Shown in pieces: positions 42,145-51,852 of a stretch of 62,114 nucleotides of DNA (positions are counted from its first letter, which is position 1; each line of letters starts with the position of its first letter). The DNA comes from Bacteroidaceae bacterium (lineage in GTDB: Bacteria > Bacteroidota > Bacteroidia > Bacteroidales > Bacteroidaceae), in assembly GCA_017617635.1 (NCBI GenBank), contig JAFZVW010000007.1, positions 1 through 62,114 of the forward strand, given 5' to 3'. The notes under the pieces are model-generated. The model made no database searches. It saw only the letters and a program-made list of their open reading frames with translations, and was not told the DNA's origin. The translations under genes and the position numbers were made by a program.

Positions 42145-43266
42145 ATGAATTTCAAAGTATCTAGCACGGCTCTGAACAGCCGTATCACAAGTGCCAGCAA
42201 GGTTCTGGCCAGTAAGAACTCCATGCCAATACTGGACTGTTTCCTCCTGGAGGTCATGGACGGTCAGCTGCAGGTTACTGCAAGCGATTCGGAGAAATGC
42301 TACATAACCAGCCTGCCTGTTCTGGAACAGGAAGGAACAGGAAAATTCTGCGTACCTGCCAAGACTTTGATGGACAGCTTGCGCGAGATTCCAGAGCAGC
42401 CCATATCACTTGAAATCAACGACAACACCCTGGAATTGAAAGGCCGTCACAGCAGCGGTCAGTTCACCATAATGGCCCAGGACGCTGCAGCCTACCCTGC
42501 CCCACGTCCTGTAACCGAGGGCAACGAACTGGACATCCCATCCGAGGTACTGCTTAACGGTATCAACCGCTGCCTTTTCGCTACGGCAAACGACGAGGTC
42601 CGTATGGTGATGAACGGCATATTCTTCGACATGAAGCAAGATCAAATCATATTTGCCGGCACAGACGGTCGCAAACTGGTAAAGAACACTATCAGGAGCG
42701 TTGCTCCCGGCATCGAGGGCAATTTCATACTCCCCAAGAAGGTGGCAACTATCCTGAAGAATGTACTAGGTCGTGACGAGCAGGATGTACACATCAGGTA
42801 CGCAAGCGACCGCGCTACGATAACAACCGAGGATATGACTATGCATTTCCGTCTGATAGACGGCAACTACCCCAACTACAATGCAGTCATTCCAACGACC
42901 AACCCATATCGCGCTATCATCGACCGCCAGGCACTGAGCAGTGCACTCAAGCGTGTAAGCGTCTTCTGTAACCAGAGTAGCGGTCTGGTCAAGCTTGAAC
43001 TTACACAGAACAGCATACGCCTGACAGGTCAGGACAACGAATATGCAACCAGTGCCGAGGAGTATCTGACCTGCGACTACAACAACAATGCCATCAGCAT
43101 CGGTTTCTCATGCCAATTCCTGATTGAAATATGCAACATTCTGGATGGCGAGAGCATTATCCTGGAACTGGCAGATCCAAGCCGTCCCGGTGTTGTTCGC
43201 CCTGCAGAGGAGAAGGAGGATGAAGAACTGCTGATGCTGCTGATGCCAATGCGCGTAGAGGACTGA
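42145..43266 (+). CDS. dnaN: DNA polymerase III beta clamp
   Basis: 373 residues, the standard length, with three clamp domains (LLEVMDGQLQVTASDSE, ILPKKVATILKNVL, NAISIGFSCQFLIEI) and the family-typical end LLMLLMPMRVED (a variant of the usual MPMR). It tethers polymerase to DNA. Start of a long plus-strand run of housekeeping genes. Confidence 0.97.
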   Translation: MNFKVSSTALNSRITSASKVLASKNSMPILDCFLLEVMDGQLQVTASDSEKCYITSLPVLEQEGTGKFCVPAKTLMDSLREIPEQPISLEINDNTLELKGRHSSGQFTIMAQDAAAYPAPRPVTEGNELDIPSEVLLNGINRCLFATANDEVRMVMNGIFFDMKQDQIIFAGTDGRKLVKNTIRSVAPGIEGNFILPKKVATILKNVLGRDEQDVHIRYASDRATITTEDMTMHFRLIDGNYPNYNAVIPTTNPYRAIIDRQALSSALKRVSVFCNQSSGLVKLELTQNSIRLTGQDNEYATSAEEYLTCDYNNNAISIGFSCQFLIEICNILDGESIILELADPSRPGVVRPAEEKEDEELLMLLMPMRVED

Positions 43267-43287
43267 TCCTCAGAACGTAAGTGTATT

Positions 43288-44055
43288 ATGAAGTTGAATC
43301 TCGAAAAGCCCATAGTCTTCTTTGACCTGGAGACTACGGGTATAGATATTGCACGCGACCGCATTGTCGAAATATGCCTGATACGTGTAGAGCCAAACGG
43401 CAACCGTCAGGCACTGACGATGCGCATCAACCCCGAGCGCCATATCCCCGAGGAGGCAAGCAAGGTACACGGCATATATGATGCCGACGTACGGGACTGT
43501 CCGACCTTCCGCTACAAGGCCCAGGAACTGGCAAACCTGTTCGAGGGTTGTGACCTTGCAGGATTCAACAGCAACCGTTTCGATATCCCGCTGTTGGCCG
43601 AGGAGTTTATACGTGCCGGCATCAATATCGACCTGACACTTGCCCGTCGTGTGGATGTGCAGAACATCTACCACAAGCTGGAGCGCCGCACACTTGCAGC
43701 CGCATACCGGTTCTACTGCGGAAAAGATCTGGAAAATGCACACTCTGCCCTTGCAGATACCGAAGCCACACTGGAAGTTCTGGAAGCTCAGCTGGACCGT
43801 TATCCGGACACTTTGGAGAATAACATCGGTTTTCTTTCGGATTTCAGCTGCCGCGACAGGAATGTCGACTTTGCCGGACGCTTTGTATATAACGATGCCG
43901 GTGAGGTCGAAATCAATTTCGGAAAGCACAAGGGACGCCTTTTACGCGAAATCCTGCGCATCGAACCCAGTTACTACAACTGGATAATGCAGAGCGATTT
44001 TACGATGAATACCAAGCAGGTACTGACCAGGCTGAAATTCAAATATCAACAATAG
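43288..44055 (+). CDS. DnaQ-like 3'-5' exonuclease
   Basis: 255 residues. DEDDh motifs: FFDLETTGID (D13, E15), Asp in NRFDIPLLA, and HSALADTEATLEVLEAQL with the His. Size and place right after dnaN fit the polymerase III epsilon-type proofreading subunit of Bacteroidetes. The C-terminal part (INFGKHKGRLLREIL) is a short extra domain. Confidence 0.9.
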   Translation: MKLNLEKPIVFFDLETTGIDIARDRIVEICLIRVEPNGNRQALTMRINPERHIPEEASKVHGIYDADVRDCPTFRYKAQELANLFEGCDLAGFNSNRFDIPLLAEEFIRAGINIDLTLARRVDVQNIYHKLERRTLAAAYRFYCGKDLENAHSALADTEATLEVLEAQLDRYPDTLENNIGFLSDFSCRDRNVDFAGRFVYNDAGEVEINFGKHKGRLLREILRIEPSYYNWIMQSDFTMNTKQVLTRLKFKYQQ

Positions 44056-44070
44056 TTCCATAGCCACAAG

Positions 44071-45264
44071 ATGTTGAAAGGCAAGAAGATAGTACTTGGA
44101 ATAACCGGATCAATAGCAGCCTACAAGGCATGCCTGCTGATTCGCTGTCTTATAAAGCGCGGAGCTGAGGTTCAGGTTGTAATAACACCTGCTGGCAAGG
44201 AATTCATAACTCCCGTGACACTCAGTGCCCTCACACAGAAGCCCGTCGTAAGTGAATTCTTCTCACAGAAAGACGGTTCGTGGCACAGCCATGTGGATTT
44301 AGGGTTGTGGGCAGATGCAATGCTTATTGCACCCTGTACAGCATCAACATTGGGCAAGATGGCACACGGGATAGCCGACAACATGCTGATTACGACATAT
44401 TTGAGTATGAAAGCCCCCGTCTTCGTCGCACCAGCAATGGATCTGGACATGTATGCCCATGCATCCACACAGGACAACATCAAGCTATTGCAGTCACGCG
44501 GTGTGACGATTATCGAGCCCGGTACAGGTTTTCTTGCATCCACTCTGGAAGGCAAGGGACGTATGCAGGAACCCGAGCAGATTGCAAACGAGTTGGAAAA
44601 CTGGTTTGCACAGCGTGACGGAGACCTCAAGAACCAGCGCGTCATGATTACCGCAGGACCTACGTTCGAGAAGATAGACCCCGTTCGCTTCATCGGAAAC
44701 CATTCCAGCGGAAAGATGGGACTCGCCCTTGCGCAGGCATGCATCAGGCGCGGTGCCAGAGTCGAACTGATTCTGGGCCCCACATCACTTGATATAACAC
44801 CGTCACCCCTGTTGCATGTTACAAATGTAGAGAGTGCACAGGAAATGTATGATGCCGCCACCAGGCTGTTCCCCGACTCCACCGCTGCAATCATGTGTGC
44901 AGCCGTCGCAGATTTCACACCTGCAGACGTGGCAGAAGAAAAGATCAAGCGCGAAGGCAACCAGATGATTCTACACCTTAATCCTACCCGTGACATCGCC
45001 GCTGCAGTCGGCAAGATGAAACGCAATGAGCAGAAACTGTGCGGATTCGCCCTGGAAACCCATAATGCCCTGGAACACGCCAAGGAGAAACTGTCACGCA
45101 AGAATCTGGACATGATTGTACTTAACTCCTTACAGGACAAAGGCGCAGGTTTCCGTGTCGACACCAACAAAGTCACCCTGATAACGGCAAGCAGCACTAC
45201 CCCGCTGCCACTGATGTCCAAGCAGGAAGTTGCAGAGAATATCATTGCCAAACTCTTTGCCTAA
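44071..45264 (+). CDS. coaBC: Phosphopantothenoylcysteine decarboxylase / phosphopantothenate-cysteine ligase
   Basis: 397 residues. N-terminal CoaC flavoprotein with GITGSIAAYKA, His in SWHSHVDL, and a PAMDLDMY loop (Asp in the usual Asn place). C-terminal CoaB with ITAGPTFEKIDPVRFIGNHS and later KLCGFALET. Catalyses two steps of CoA synthesis. It starts 15 bp after the exonuclease stop. Confidence 0.96.
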   Translation: MLKGKKIVLGITGSIAAYKACLLIRCLIKRGAEVQVVITPAGKEFITPVTLSALTQKPVVSEFFSQKDGSWHSHVDLGLWADAMLIAPCTASTLGKMAHGIADNMLITTYLSMKAPVFVAPAMDLDMYAHASTQDNIKLLQSRGVTIIEPGTGFLASTLEGKGRMQEPEQIANELENWFAQRDGDLKNQRVMITAGPTFEKIDPVRFIGNHSSGKMGLALAQACIRRGARVELILGPTSLDITPSPLLHVTNVESAQEMYDAATRLFPDSTAAIMCAAVADFTPADVAEEKIKREGNQMILHLNPTRDIAAAVGKMKRNEQKLCGFALETHNALEHAKEKLSRKNLDMIVLNSLQDKGAGFRVDTNKVTLITASSTTPLPLMSKQEVAENIIAKLFA

Positions 45265-45276
45265 CAGTATAGAATT

Positions 45277-46188
45277 ATGAAGAAGGCACTACTAATAGTT
45301 TTGTCTGTCGTCTGCGCTTTTGCATTTGCCACTGTTGCACAGGCTCAGGAACTGAATGCAAAGATAATCATCAACACATCCAAGCTGAACAACACCAAGC
45401 TGGATGCGTGCGAGGCATTCCGCGACAAGGCACAGGAGTTCCTCAACAATCACCAGTGGACCGATATCAAATATCAGGAGAACGAGAAGATTGACTGCAC
45501 CTTCAACATAACCATCAACAAGTACAGCGACCAAGACGGACTGTTCGAATGCACACTGCTCCTGAATGCCAGCCGTCCCGTATACAATGCATCATACACC
45601 ACAACGCTTTACAGCGTAAGGGACGCAGCATTCAATTTCCGTTTCGAAGCCGCAGATCAGCTGGAATGGAATCCCGACAATCTTGACAACCAGCTCATAG
45701 CACTGCTTGTATATTACGCACATTTCATTATCGGAATGGATTTGGATTCATTCTCGCCAATGGGCGGCACAGATGTACTGAAGGCTGCAGACAATATCGT
45801 ACAGAAGGCCCAAAGCCTGGGCTTTGCCGGCTGGGCAGCATTCAGCGACAACGACAACCGCTATGCCCTGCTCAACGACTACATTGACGGCTCGATGGAA
45901 AGCATGCGCGAACTCACATACCAGTACCATCGCAACGTACTTGACCAACTGGCAGATTCAACCGACAAGGCCCTGAATACAATGTTCGAATGCATCGAAC
46001 TGCTTGACAAGGCCCATCAGGGACGCAACATGAGCCTCGTTCCGCAACTTTTCTGTGAATACAAGAAAGACGAACTTGTAAACATCCTCAAAGGCAAGGG
46101 AACATCCGACCAGCGCAAACGGGCATACGACGTACTTTTCGCAATCAACCCCAGTATGGCCGGAGAATGGGAGAAAATCAGGAAGTAG
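45277..46188 (+). CDS. DUF4835 / PorD family protein (type IX secretion linked)
   Basis: 303 residues with signal peptide ending TVAQAQ. Middle YSDQDGLFECTLLLNASRPVY and end NPSMAGEWEKIRK are typical of the DUF4835 family. The order coaBC, DUF4835, recN is conserved in Bacteroidetes. The family includes the PorD protein required for type IX secretion; the presence of type IX-like tails in this window fits that. Confidence 0.8.
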   Translation: MKKALLIVLSVVCAFAFATVAQAQELNAKIIINTSKLNNTKLDACEAFRDKAQEFLNNHQWTDIKYQENEKIDCTFNITINKYSDQDGLFECTLLLNASRPVYNASYTTTLYSVRDAAFNFRFEAADQLEWNPDNLDNQLIALLVYYAHFIIGMDLDSFSPMGGTDVLKAADNIVQKAQSLGFAGWAAFSDNDNRYALLNDYIDGSMESMRELTYQYHRNVLDQLADSTDKALNTMFECIELLDKAHQGRNMSLVPQLFCEYKKDELVNILKGKGTSDQRKRAYDVLFAINPSMAGEWEKIRK

Positions 46189-46209
46189 AACCCTGCTTCA
46201 AGCCATTTT

Positions 46210-47889
46210 ATGCTTAAACACCTACACATAGAAAACTACGCTCTCATTGAGCACCTCGACATAGACCTGGACAAAGGCTTCTGCGCCATTACCGGTGAAA
46301 CCGGTGCCGGCAAGAGCATTCTGCTGGGAGCCATAGGACTGCTGACCGGTGACCGCGCAGACCTCAGCACCATCCAGACAGGCAAGCAGCGCTGCACGCT
46401 CGAGGCCACGTTCGACATCGAAGGATACAATCTTAAAAACTTCTTCGAAGAGAATGACCTCGATTACGACACCCAGTGCATCGTACGCAGGGAACTGACG
46501 GCGACAGGCAAGAGCCGCGCCTTCATCAACGATACCCCCACCACCGTGTCATGCCTCAAGGCATTGGGGCAAAAACTCCTGGACATACATTCACAACACC
46601 AGAATCTGCTCCTGTCCAGCGAAAACTTCCAGCTTGCCGTATTGGACGTAATGGCAGGAAACAACAGGAAAGGCCCAAACACCACATCCCTGCTGGAGCA
46701 ATACCAGGCAGCATACCACGCCTGGCGTAAAGCAGAAAAAGAACTCGACGATGCACGCGAGGCAGCAAAAAGCAGCAGGGACAACGAGGAGTATCTGCGT
46801 TTCCAATACACACAGCTACAGGAATTCAATCCCCAGCCAGACGAGGACTCACAGCTGGAGAGCGAATGTCAGATGCTGGAACATGCCGAGGAAATACGCC
46901 AGTCACTTACTGCCGGCTACCAGATACTGGACGGAGACGGACAGTCTGCCGTTGATGCCCTGCGAATGGCAGCCCAGCAGCTGAACAGCATCAGCAAGGT
47001 GTACCCACAGGCAACAGCATTGGCCGAACGAATCGAACAATGCAATATCGAGTTGCGCGACGTTGCACAGGAACTTGAAAGCAGCAGCGAAGGCATTGAA
47101 TACGATCCCCAGCGACTGGAATACGTGCACGAAAGGCTAAACCAGCTGTATTCGCTCGAGCAGAAACATCATGTCGGTAATTCCGACGAGCTTATCGCCC
47201 TAATGGCAGAACTGCAGCAGCAGCTCGATGCAATGGATTGCAGCGAGGAGCATCTTGCAGAACTCGAACAGGCAGTAAGCAAGACACGCGCCCAAGTAGA
47301 TTCCTTTGCAGCAAAGCTCACCCAATCCCGCACAAAGGCAGGCAAGGAAGTCGAGGCGACTATGGTCCGAAGCCTCATACCGCTGGGAATGCCCAATGTA
47401 CGCTTTCAGGTCGGTATTACACAGCTTCCGCAACCATCAGCCAACGGAACCGACCAGGTAACATTCCAGTTCTCAGCCAACAAGAATACACCCCTGCAGG
47501 ACATCAGACACGTAGCCAGCGGAGGTGAGATAGCACGCGTCATGCTCTCGCTCAAGCAGATGCTTACCGGAGCCACCTCGCTACCCACCATCATCTTCGA
47601 CGAGATAGACACCGGCGTTTCGGGACACATAGCGGAAAGCATGGCACGCATCATGCAACAAATGGGAACAGCCGGCCGTCAGGTCATCAGCATTACCCAC
47701 CTGCCACAGATTGCCGCTATGGCCGGGAGCCATTACCGCGTATGGAAGGAAGACACGCAGGATGCCACACTCACCCATATCAGCGCCCTGACTCAGGAAG
47801 AACGCATAGGTGAAATCGCCAACATGCTATCAGGCTCAACCGTCAGCCAGGCCGCCATCAACAATGCCAGGGAACTATTAGGAATATGA
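46210..47889 (+). CDS. recN: DNA repair protein RecN
   Basis: 559 residues. Walker A GETGAGKS (29-36), two long coiled coils, ABC signature SGGEIARVMLSL and Walker B TIIFDEIDTGVSG. SMC-like ATPase used in double-strand break repair. Its stop overlaps the next start by 4 nt (ATGA). Confidence 0.96.
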   Translation: MLKHLHIENYALIEHLDIDLDKGFCAITGETGAGKSILLGAIGLLTGDRADLSTIQTGKQRCTLEATFDIEGYNLKNFFEENDLDYDTQCIVRRELTATGKSRAFINDTPTTVSCLKALGQKLLDIHSQHQNLLLSSENFQLAVLDVMAGNNRKGPNTTSLLEQYQAAYHAWRKAEKELDDAREAAKSSRDNEEYLRFQYTQLQEFNPQPDEDSQLESECQMLEHAEEIRQSLTAGYQILDGDGQSAVDALRMAAQQLNSISKVYPQATALAERIEQCNIELRDVAQELESSSEGIEYDPQRLEYVHERLNQLYSLEQKHHVGNSDELIALMAELQQQLDAMDCSEEHLAELEQAVSKTRAQVDSFAAKLTQSRTKAGKEVEATMVRSLIPLGMPNVRFQVGITQLPQPSANGTDQVTFQFSANKNTPLQDIRHVASGGEIARVMLSLKQMLTGATSLPTIIFDEIDTGVSGHIAESMARIMQQMGTAGRQVISITHLPQIAAMAGSHYRVWKEDTQDATLTHISALTQEERIGEIANMLSGSTVSQAAINNARELLGI

Positions 47890-49550
47890 AAAGAACCATT
47901 ATATATATAATCTGCCTGTTTGCCACCATCAGCATAACGGCACAGGTACAGAAATGGCAGAAGCAAGCCCGTCAGACACAGATTACCGTATTCACCTGGA
48001 ACGCAGCCGGAGAAATGAAGCAGGCACAGGGAGTATGGATTGACGCAACAGGTCATGCAGCCACACAATACGACATCCTGAAAGGCGCAGTACGTGCCAG
48101 CATCACCGACGCCAAAGGCAAGGAATACAAGGTGACAGGCATCTACGGTGCAAGCAGCCTTTACAATACCGCAGTCCTTGCAACCGATGCCAGGAAAAGC
48201 CCTGCCCCCAACGTATACACAGCACAGCCCTCAGTCGGCGAATATGTATGGCTTATGCCCACATCCAAGGCCGACGCCAAGGTTCCGGCTACCCGTGACA
48301 GCATCACCAGGATAGACCAGTTCAACGAGGTCTACAACTACATCACCGTCAACAACCCGCTGGAGGAACGCCAGACAGGAGTTCCGGTAATGAATGCCTC
48401 CGGCCAGATGATAGGCCTCACCCAGGCATCAGGACGCAATGACACCAAGGCATACGTCATCGACATCCGCTATGCACAGCAGCTCAGGCTCAGCGTCATG
48501 GATGCCACACGCCCCGATTACCGCGACATCCTTATCACCAAGATATTGCCCGATGACGAGAAGGACGCACAGACATTCATATATCTCTACGGCACACAGG
48601 ACACCCTCCAGTATCTGTCAATGACTGACGCATTCATTGCACGCTATCCTGCAGTTTCCACCGGATATACCTCTAAGGCCGAGATGCTTTGCGCACAAGG
48701 CAGCTACGACGCGGCAGCGGCAACATACCAGGATGCCCTTAAAGTCAAGGTAATCGCCCTGGACGAAATTCAGTACAGCATGGCACGCATGATGTACCAG
48801 GCATCCAACCGCAATCCTTCGCCCTACCCCGCATGGACATTGCAAACCGCCCTGGACGCGACAAACCGCGCAATAGCAGCCAAGGACCTGCCCATATACC
48901 ACATCCTCAAGGCACACTGCCTGTTCGCACAGAAAAACTATCTCGAAGCCGAGAACGAGTTCCTGCACGTCTGCACCACCAATATGCGCAGTGCCGAGAA
49001 CTTCACCTACGCCTCCCAATGCCGACAGATGCGCGGTGACAGCATACCGAACATCATTGCACTGCAAGACAGCGCACTTGCATGCTTCTCAAAGCCATAC
49101 CCCAAGGATGCAGCACCCATACTCCTGCTGCGTGCCGTCAACCTGACACAGGCAGGACGCAAGCGCGAAGCCATTGCCGACTACAATACCTACGAGCACC
49201 TTGCCGGCAGCAGCTCGCTCACCTACCTGTTCTACTACGAGCGCGAACAGCTCGAAGCCCAGTGCCGCATGTACCCCGCAGCCCTCAACGACATCGAGCG
49301 AGCCATCAAGCTCAATCCCGGCGAAGCAATATTGTATGCCGAACTTGCATCACTCAACTATCGCGTAAACCAGTTGGACGATGCCGAGCGTGCAGCACGC
49401 GATGCCATCCAGGTCAACGACAAGCTCCCCGATGCCTGGCGCATACTGGGAGTCATCATGCGCGACAAAGGCAAGGCCGAAGAGTCACGCAAAGCCCTTG
49501 AGAAAGCAGCAGAACTCGGTGACGGGATAGCCGCAAAACTATTGAAATAA
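47886..49550 (+). CDS. Pseudo-protease (trypsin-like) with TPR repeats
   Basis: 554 residues. Signal peptide MKRTIIYIICLFATISITAQ. Residues 30-190 have a trypsin-like fold (GVWIDATGHAATQYDIL, ASSLYNTAVLATDA), but the usual serine motif GNSGGP reads TGVPVMNASGQM, and no catalytic His appears in HAATQYD's neighbourhood with a proper triad. Residues 240-554 carry TPR repeats (MTDAFIARYPAVSTGY, YERAIKL-like ERAIKLNPGEAILYAELA, AWRILGVIMRDKGKAEES). Probably a periplasmic scaffold. Overlaps recN by 4 nt. Confidence 0.75.
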   Translation: MKRTIIYIICLFATISITAQVQKWQKQARQTQITVFTWNAAGEMKQAQGVWIDATGHAATQYDILKGAVRASITDAKGKEYKVTGIYGASSLYNTAVLATDARKSPAPNVYTAQPSVGEYVWLMPTSKADAKVPATRDSITRIDQFNEVYNYITVNNPLEERQTGVPVMNASGQMIGLTQASGRNDTKAYVIDIRYAQQLRLSVMDATRPDYRDILITKILPDDEKDAQTFIYLYGTQDTLQYLSMTDAFIARYPAVSTGYTSKAEMLCAQGSYDAAAATYQDALKVKVIALDEIQYSMARMMYQASNRNPSPYPAWTLQTALDATNRAIAAKDLPIYHILKAHCLFAQKNYLEAENEFLHVCTTNMRSAENFTYASQCRQMRGDSIPNIIALQDSALACFSKPYPKDAAPILLLRAVNLTQAGRKREAIADYNTYEHLAGSSSLTYLFYYEREQLEAQCRMYPAALNDIERAIKLNPGEAILYAELASLNYRVNQLDDAERAARDAIQVNDKLPDAWRILGVIMRDKGKAEESRKALEKAAELGDGIAAKLLK

Positions 49551-49554
49551 AGCA

Positions 49555-50760
49555 TTGAAACTACCCGACATTACTTCACTCCTGAACGACAACGGCAGCT
49601 CTCCCCTCTGGCTCGTCGCACTCAGCGGCGGAGCAGATTCCGTAGCACTGTCCCTGATGATTAGACAATCAGGGATTGATGTCCGTGCCCTGCACTGCAA
49701 CTTCCACCTGCGCGGCGAGGAAAGCGACAGGGACGAACGTTTCGTGCGCGATTTCTGCCGGCAAAACCACATTGCGCTTGACGTCAGGCACTTCGACACC
49801 AGGGCTGAGGCACAGGAACACCGTGAAAGCATCGAGATGGCAGCCCGCCGTCTGCGCTACACATGGTTCGCACAACGCGCACAGGAACTGCATGCAGCAG
49901 GTATCTGTGTTGCCCACCACATGGACGACCAGGCAGAGACCATCCTGCTCAATATCATTCGCGGCACAGGCGCCAAAGGCCTGCAAGGAATGCAGGCAGA
50001 CAGGACACAGGGCAACCTGCGCATTGTCAGGCCCCTGCTTAATATCACACGCCAGGAGATTCTCGAATACCTCCGATCCAATAACCAGAGCTACGTAACC
50101 GACAGCACAAACCTGGAACACGAGGCAACGCGCAATAGAATCCGTCTTCAGGTAATCCCGCTGCTACGGGAACTCAATCCCAACATTACCCAAACACTCG
50201 TCCGCATGGCCCAGAACCTTAGGCACGACCTCGACAGCGACCTGGAATCCCAATACTTCCAGCGCCTGCAGCCGTTAGGTTTCAGCCGCTCACAGATTCT
50301 GGACATCGCCGCACACAGTGACAGCGACAACAGCGGCAGGATATGGTCATCCGACACACATACCGCAACAGTCAAGGACGGCCAGCTTATCATCGCAGCC
50401 AATACCGACGACACCACCATGCCCGAATTGTGCATACAGGAAGTCAGCGAAACCCGATTTCAAAAAGGCATTGCCTACATTGACGCAGATACAGTACAAC
50501 TGCCCCTGACCCTGCGCAAGATGCAGCCAGGCGACAGATTCCGTCCCTACGGCATGCACAGCGGCAGCAAACTGCTGTCCGACTTCCTCACCGACCGCAA
50601 GGTCAATATCCTGGAGAAACAACGCCAGGTCGTAGTTACCGACCACACAGGCGCAATAGTATGGGTAGCACCGCGCGAGATTGACGATCGCAACAAGATT
50701 ACCCCGTCAACCACCCGCATCCTGAAACTTAGCCTGAACCCAGTAAAAGGTGGTGGTTAA
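49555..50760 (+). CDS. tilS: tRNA(Ile)-lysidine synthetase
   Basis: 401 residues with a TTG start at 49555, 4 bp after the upstream stop (MKLPDITSLLND). PP-loop SGGADS (24-29), LHCNFHLRGEES, and HHMDDQAETILLN. It modifies C34 of tRNA-Ile(CAU) to lysidine so that it reads AUA. Essential in most bacteria. The non-ATG start and coupling may limit its level. Confidence 0.93.
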   Translation: MKLPDITSLLNDNGSSPLWLVALSGGADSVALSLMIRQSGIDVRALHCNFHLRGEESDRDERFVRDFCRQNHIALDVRHFDTRAEAQEHRESIEMAARRLRYTWFAQRAQELHAAGICVAHHMDDQAETILLNIIRGTGAKGLQGMQADRTQGNLRIVRPLLNITRQEILEYLRSNNQSYVTDSTNLEHEATRNRIRLQVIPLLRELNPNITQTLVRMAQNLRHDLDSDLESQYFQRLQPLGFSRSQILDIAAHSDSDNSGRIWSSDTHTATVKDGQLIIAANTDDTTMPELCIQEVSETRFQKGIAYIDADTVQLPLTLRKMQPGDRFRPYGMHSGSKLLSDFLTDRKVNILEKQRQVVVTDHTGAIVWVAPREIDDRNKITPSTTRILKLSLNPVKGGG

Positions 50761-50816
50761 CACAGCTTTTCCGTGTCGTAATGTCTCCTTCCTTGATATT
50801 TCTTTTTGTCTTTTTC

Positions 50817-50847
50817 TTTGCTTGTATTTGATAAATTGTTAAATTTG
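50817..50847 (+). promoter_or_regulatory. Promoter of the toxin-antitoxin pair
   Basis: TTTG (50817-50820) and TAAATTTG (50840-50847), 19 bp apart, 54 bp before the mntA start. Confidence 0.7.
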
Positions 50848-50901
50848 CAATGCAAACTCCACAAAGTCTATAACCTAAGCATAGAGATTTAGACGGATAA
50901 T

Positions 50902-51195
50902 ATGTTAGACAGAACCCAAACCATAGAAAAGTTACGTTCCACACGCCAATATCTTGACGAGCACTATGGCGTACATTCCATGATGCTCTTTGGCTCTCTT
51001 GCCAAAGGCCAGCAGCATGAGGGCAGCGATGTCGATGTATGCGTTGAGATGGTGCCAAACCTGTTCAAACAAGCTGGCATAAAGGCCTATTTAGAAGAAC
51101 TACTCGGCTGCGACGTTGACGTAGTACGTATGAGGGAGTTCATGAATCCTGTCTTTAAACAACAAATTCAGAAGTATGGAATTCGAATCTACTGA
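50902..51195 (+). CDS. mntA: MNT-type nucleotidyltransferase antitoxin
   Basis: 97 residues. Nucleotidyltransferase motif GSLAKG (31-36) and SDVDVC (42-47) with both metal-binding Asp. In type VII pairs the enzyme adds AMP units to a Tyr of HepT and neutralises it. It overlaps the toxin gene by 20 bp, the usual arrangement. Confidence 0.9.
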   Translation: MLDRTQTIEKLRSTRQYLDEHYGVHSMMLFGSLAKGQQHEGSDVDVCVEMVPNLFKQAGIKAYLEELLGCDVDVVRMREFMNPVFKQQIQKYGIRIY

Positions 51196-51568
51196 ACAGA
51201 AGCAGATGGTCTGTGAGACCCTCAACAATATTCATCTTGCGATTACTCGGTTAGATAATCGCTCTATGAACGTCCACAGTGTTGATGATTATCTCACATC
51301 TCCATCAGGTATGGAGAAACTTGATGCTGCATGCATGGTGCTAATTGCCATTGGAGAAAGTGTAAAGACATTGGACAAGCTGACTGAGAAAAAACTGCTT
51401 CCCACTTATCCGTCTATAGACTGGAAAGGTGTTATGGGGGTAAGAGACATCATTGCTCACCACTATTTCGAAGTTGATCCTGATGCGGTCTTTGGCATCA
51501 TCAAAAATGACTTGACGCCTCTAAAACAAGCTATTGAATATTTCAAAAATCAGTTGGATATAAAATAG
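51176..51568 (+). CDS. hepT: HEPN toxin HepT (DUF86)
   Basis: 130 residues, all helical. RDIIAHHY at 90-97 gives the RX4HXY signature: Arg90 and His95 for RNase activity, Tyr97 as the site AMPylated by MntA. HEPN toxins cut RNA when not controlled. The pair forms a short operon that ends at a terminator. Confidence 0.9.
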   Translation: MEFESTEQKQMVCETLNNIHLAITRLDNRSMNVHSVDDYLTSPSGMEKLDAACMVLIAIGESVKTLDKLTEKKLLPTYPSIDWKGVMGVRDIIAHHYFEVDPDAVFGIIKNDLTPLKQAIEYFKNQLDIK

Positions 51569-51597
51569 TAATCCAAATTACTGATAGAATACGAGAG

Positions 51598-51625
51598 GCC
51601 CCCTGATGCAATTCAGAGGGCTTTT
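51598..51625 (+). terminator. mntA-hepT terminator
   Basis: GCCCCCTGA and TCAGAGGGC pair with one mismatch and are followed by TTTTC. Confidence 0.75.
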
Positions 51626-51816
51626 CTATATGGCGCTTTTATCTCAGCTGACGCTCAACTTTTCATCAAACTTACCACGCTCAGTTGTTCAATCGGGTGC
51701 AGGCCCAGTTACCTAATCAGTAAAATACAGTTGTTATATTAAGCCTTTTAGACTTAGTAGGGAACTCTAAAACCCTTGATTTTCTTATCTTCAGTAAAAT
51801 CTTTTTCGCCAAAAAC

Positions 51817-51847
51817 TTGCGTTATATATAATAAGTATGTATATTTG
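51817..51847 (+). promoter_or_regulatory. Promoter of the structured RNA
   Basis: TTG (51817-51819) and TATATTTG (51840-51847), 20 bp apart, a perfect Bacteroidetes pattern. Start of transcription expected near 51853. Confidence 0.75.
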
Positions 51848-51852
51848 TGTCG

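Noticed and set aside
44172-45251. 359-codon frame on the minus strand inside coaBC
   Set aside because: CoaBC is certain on the plus strand; the antisense product is Ser/Arg-rich without family features.
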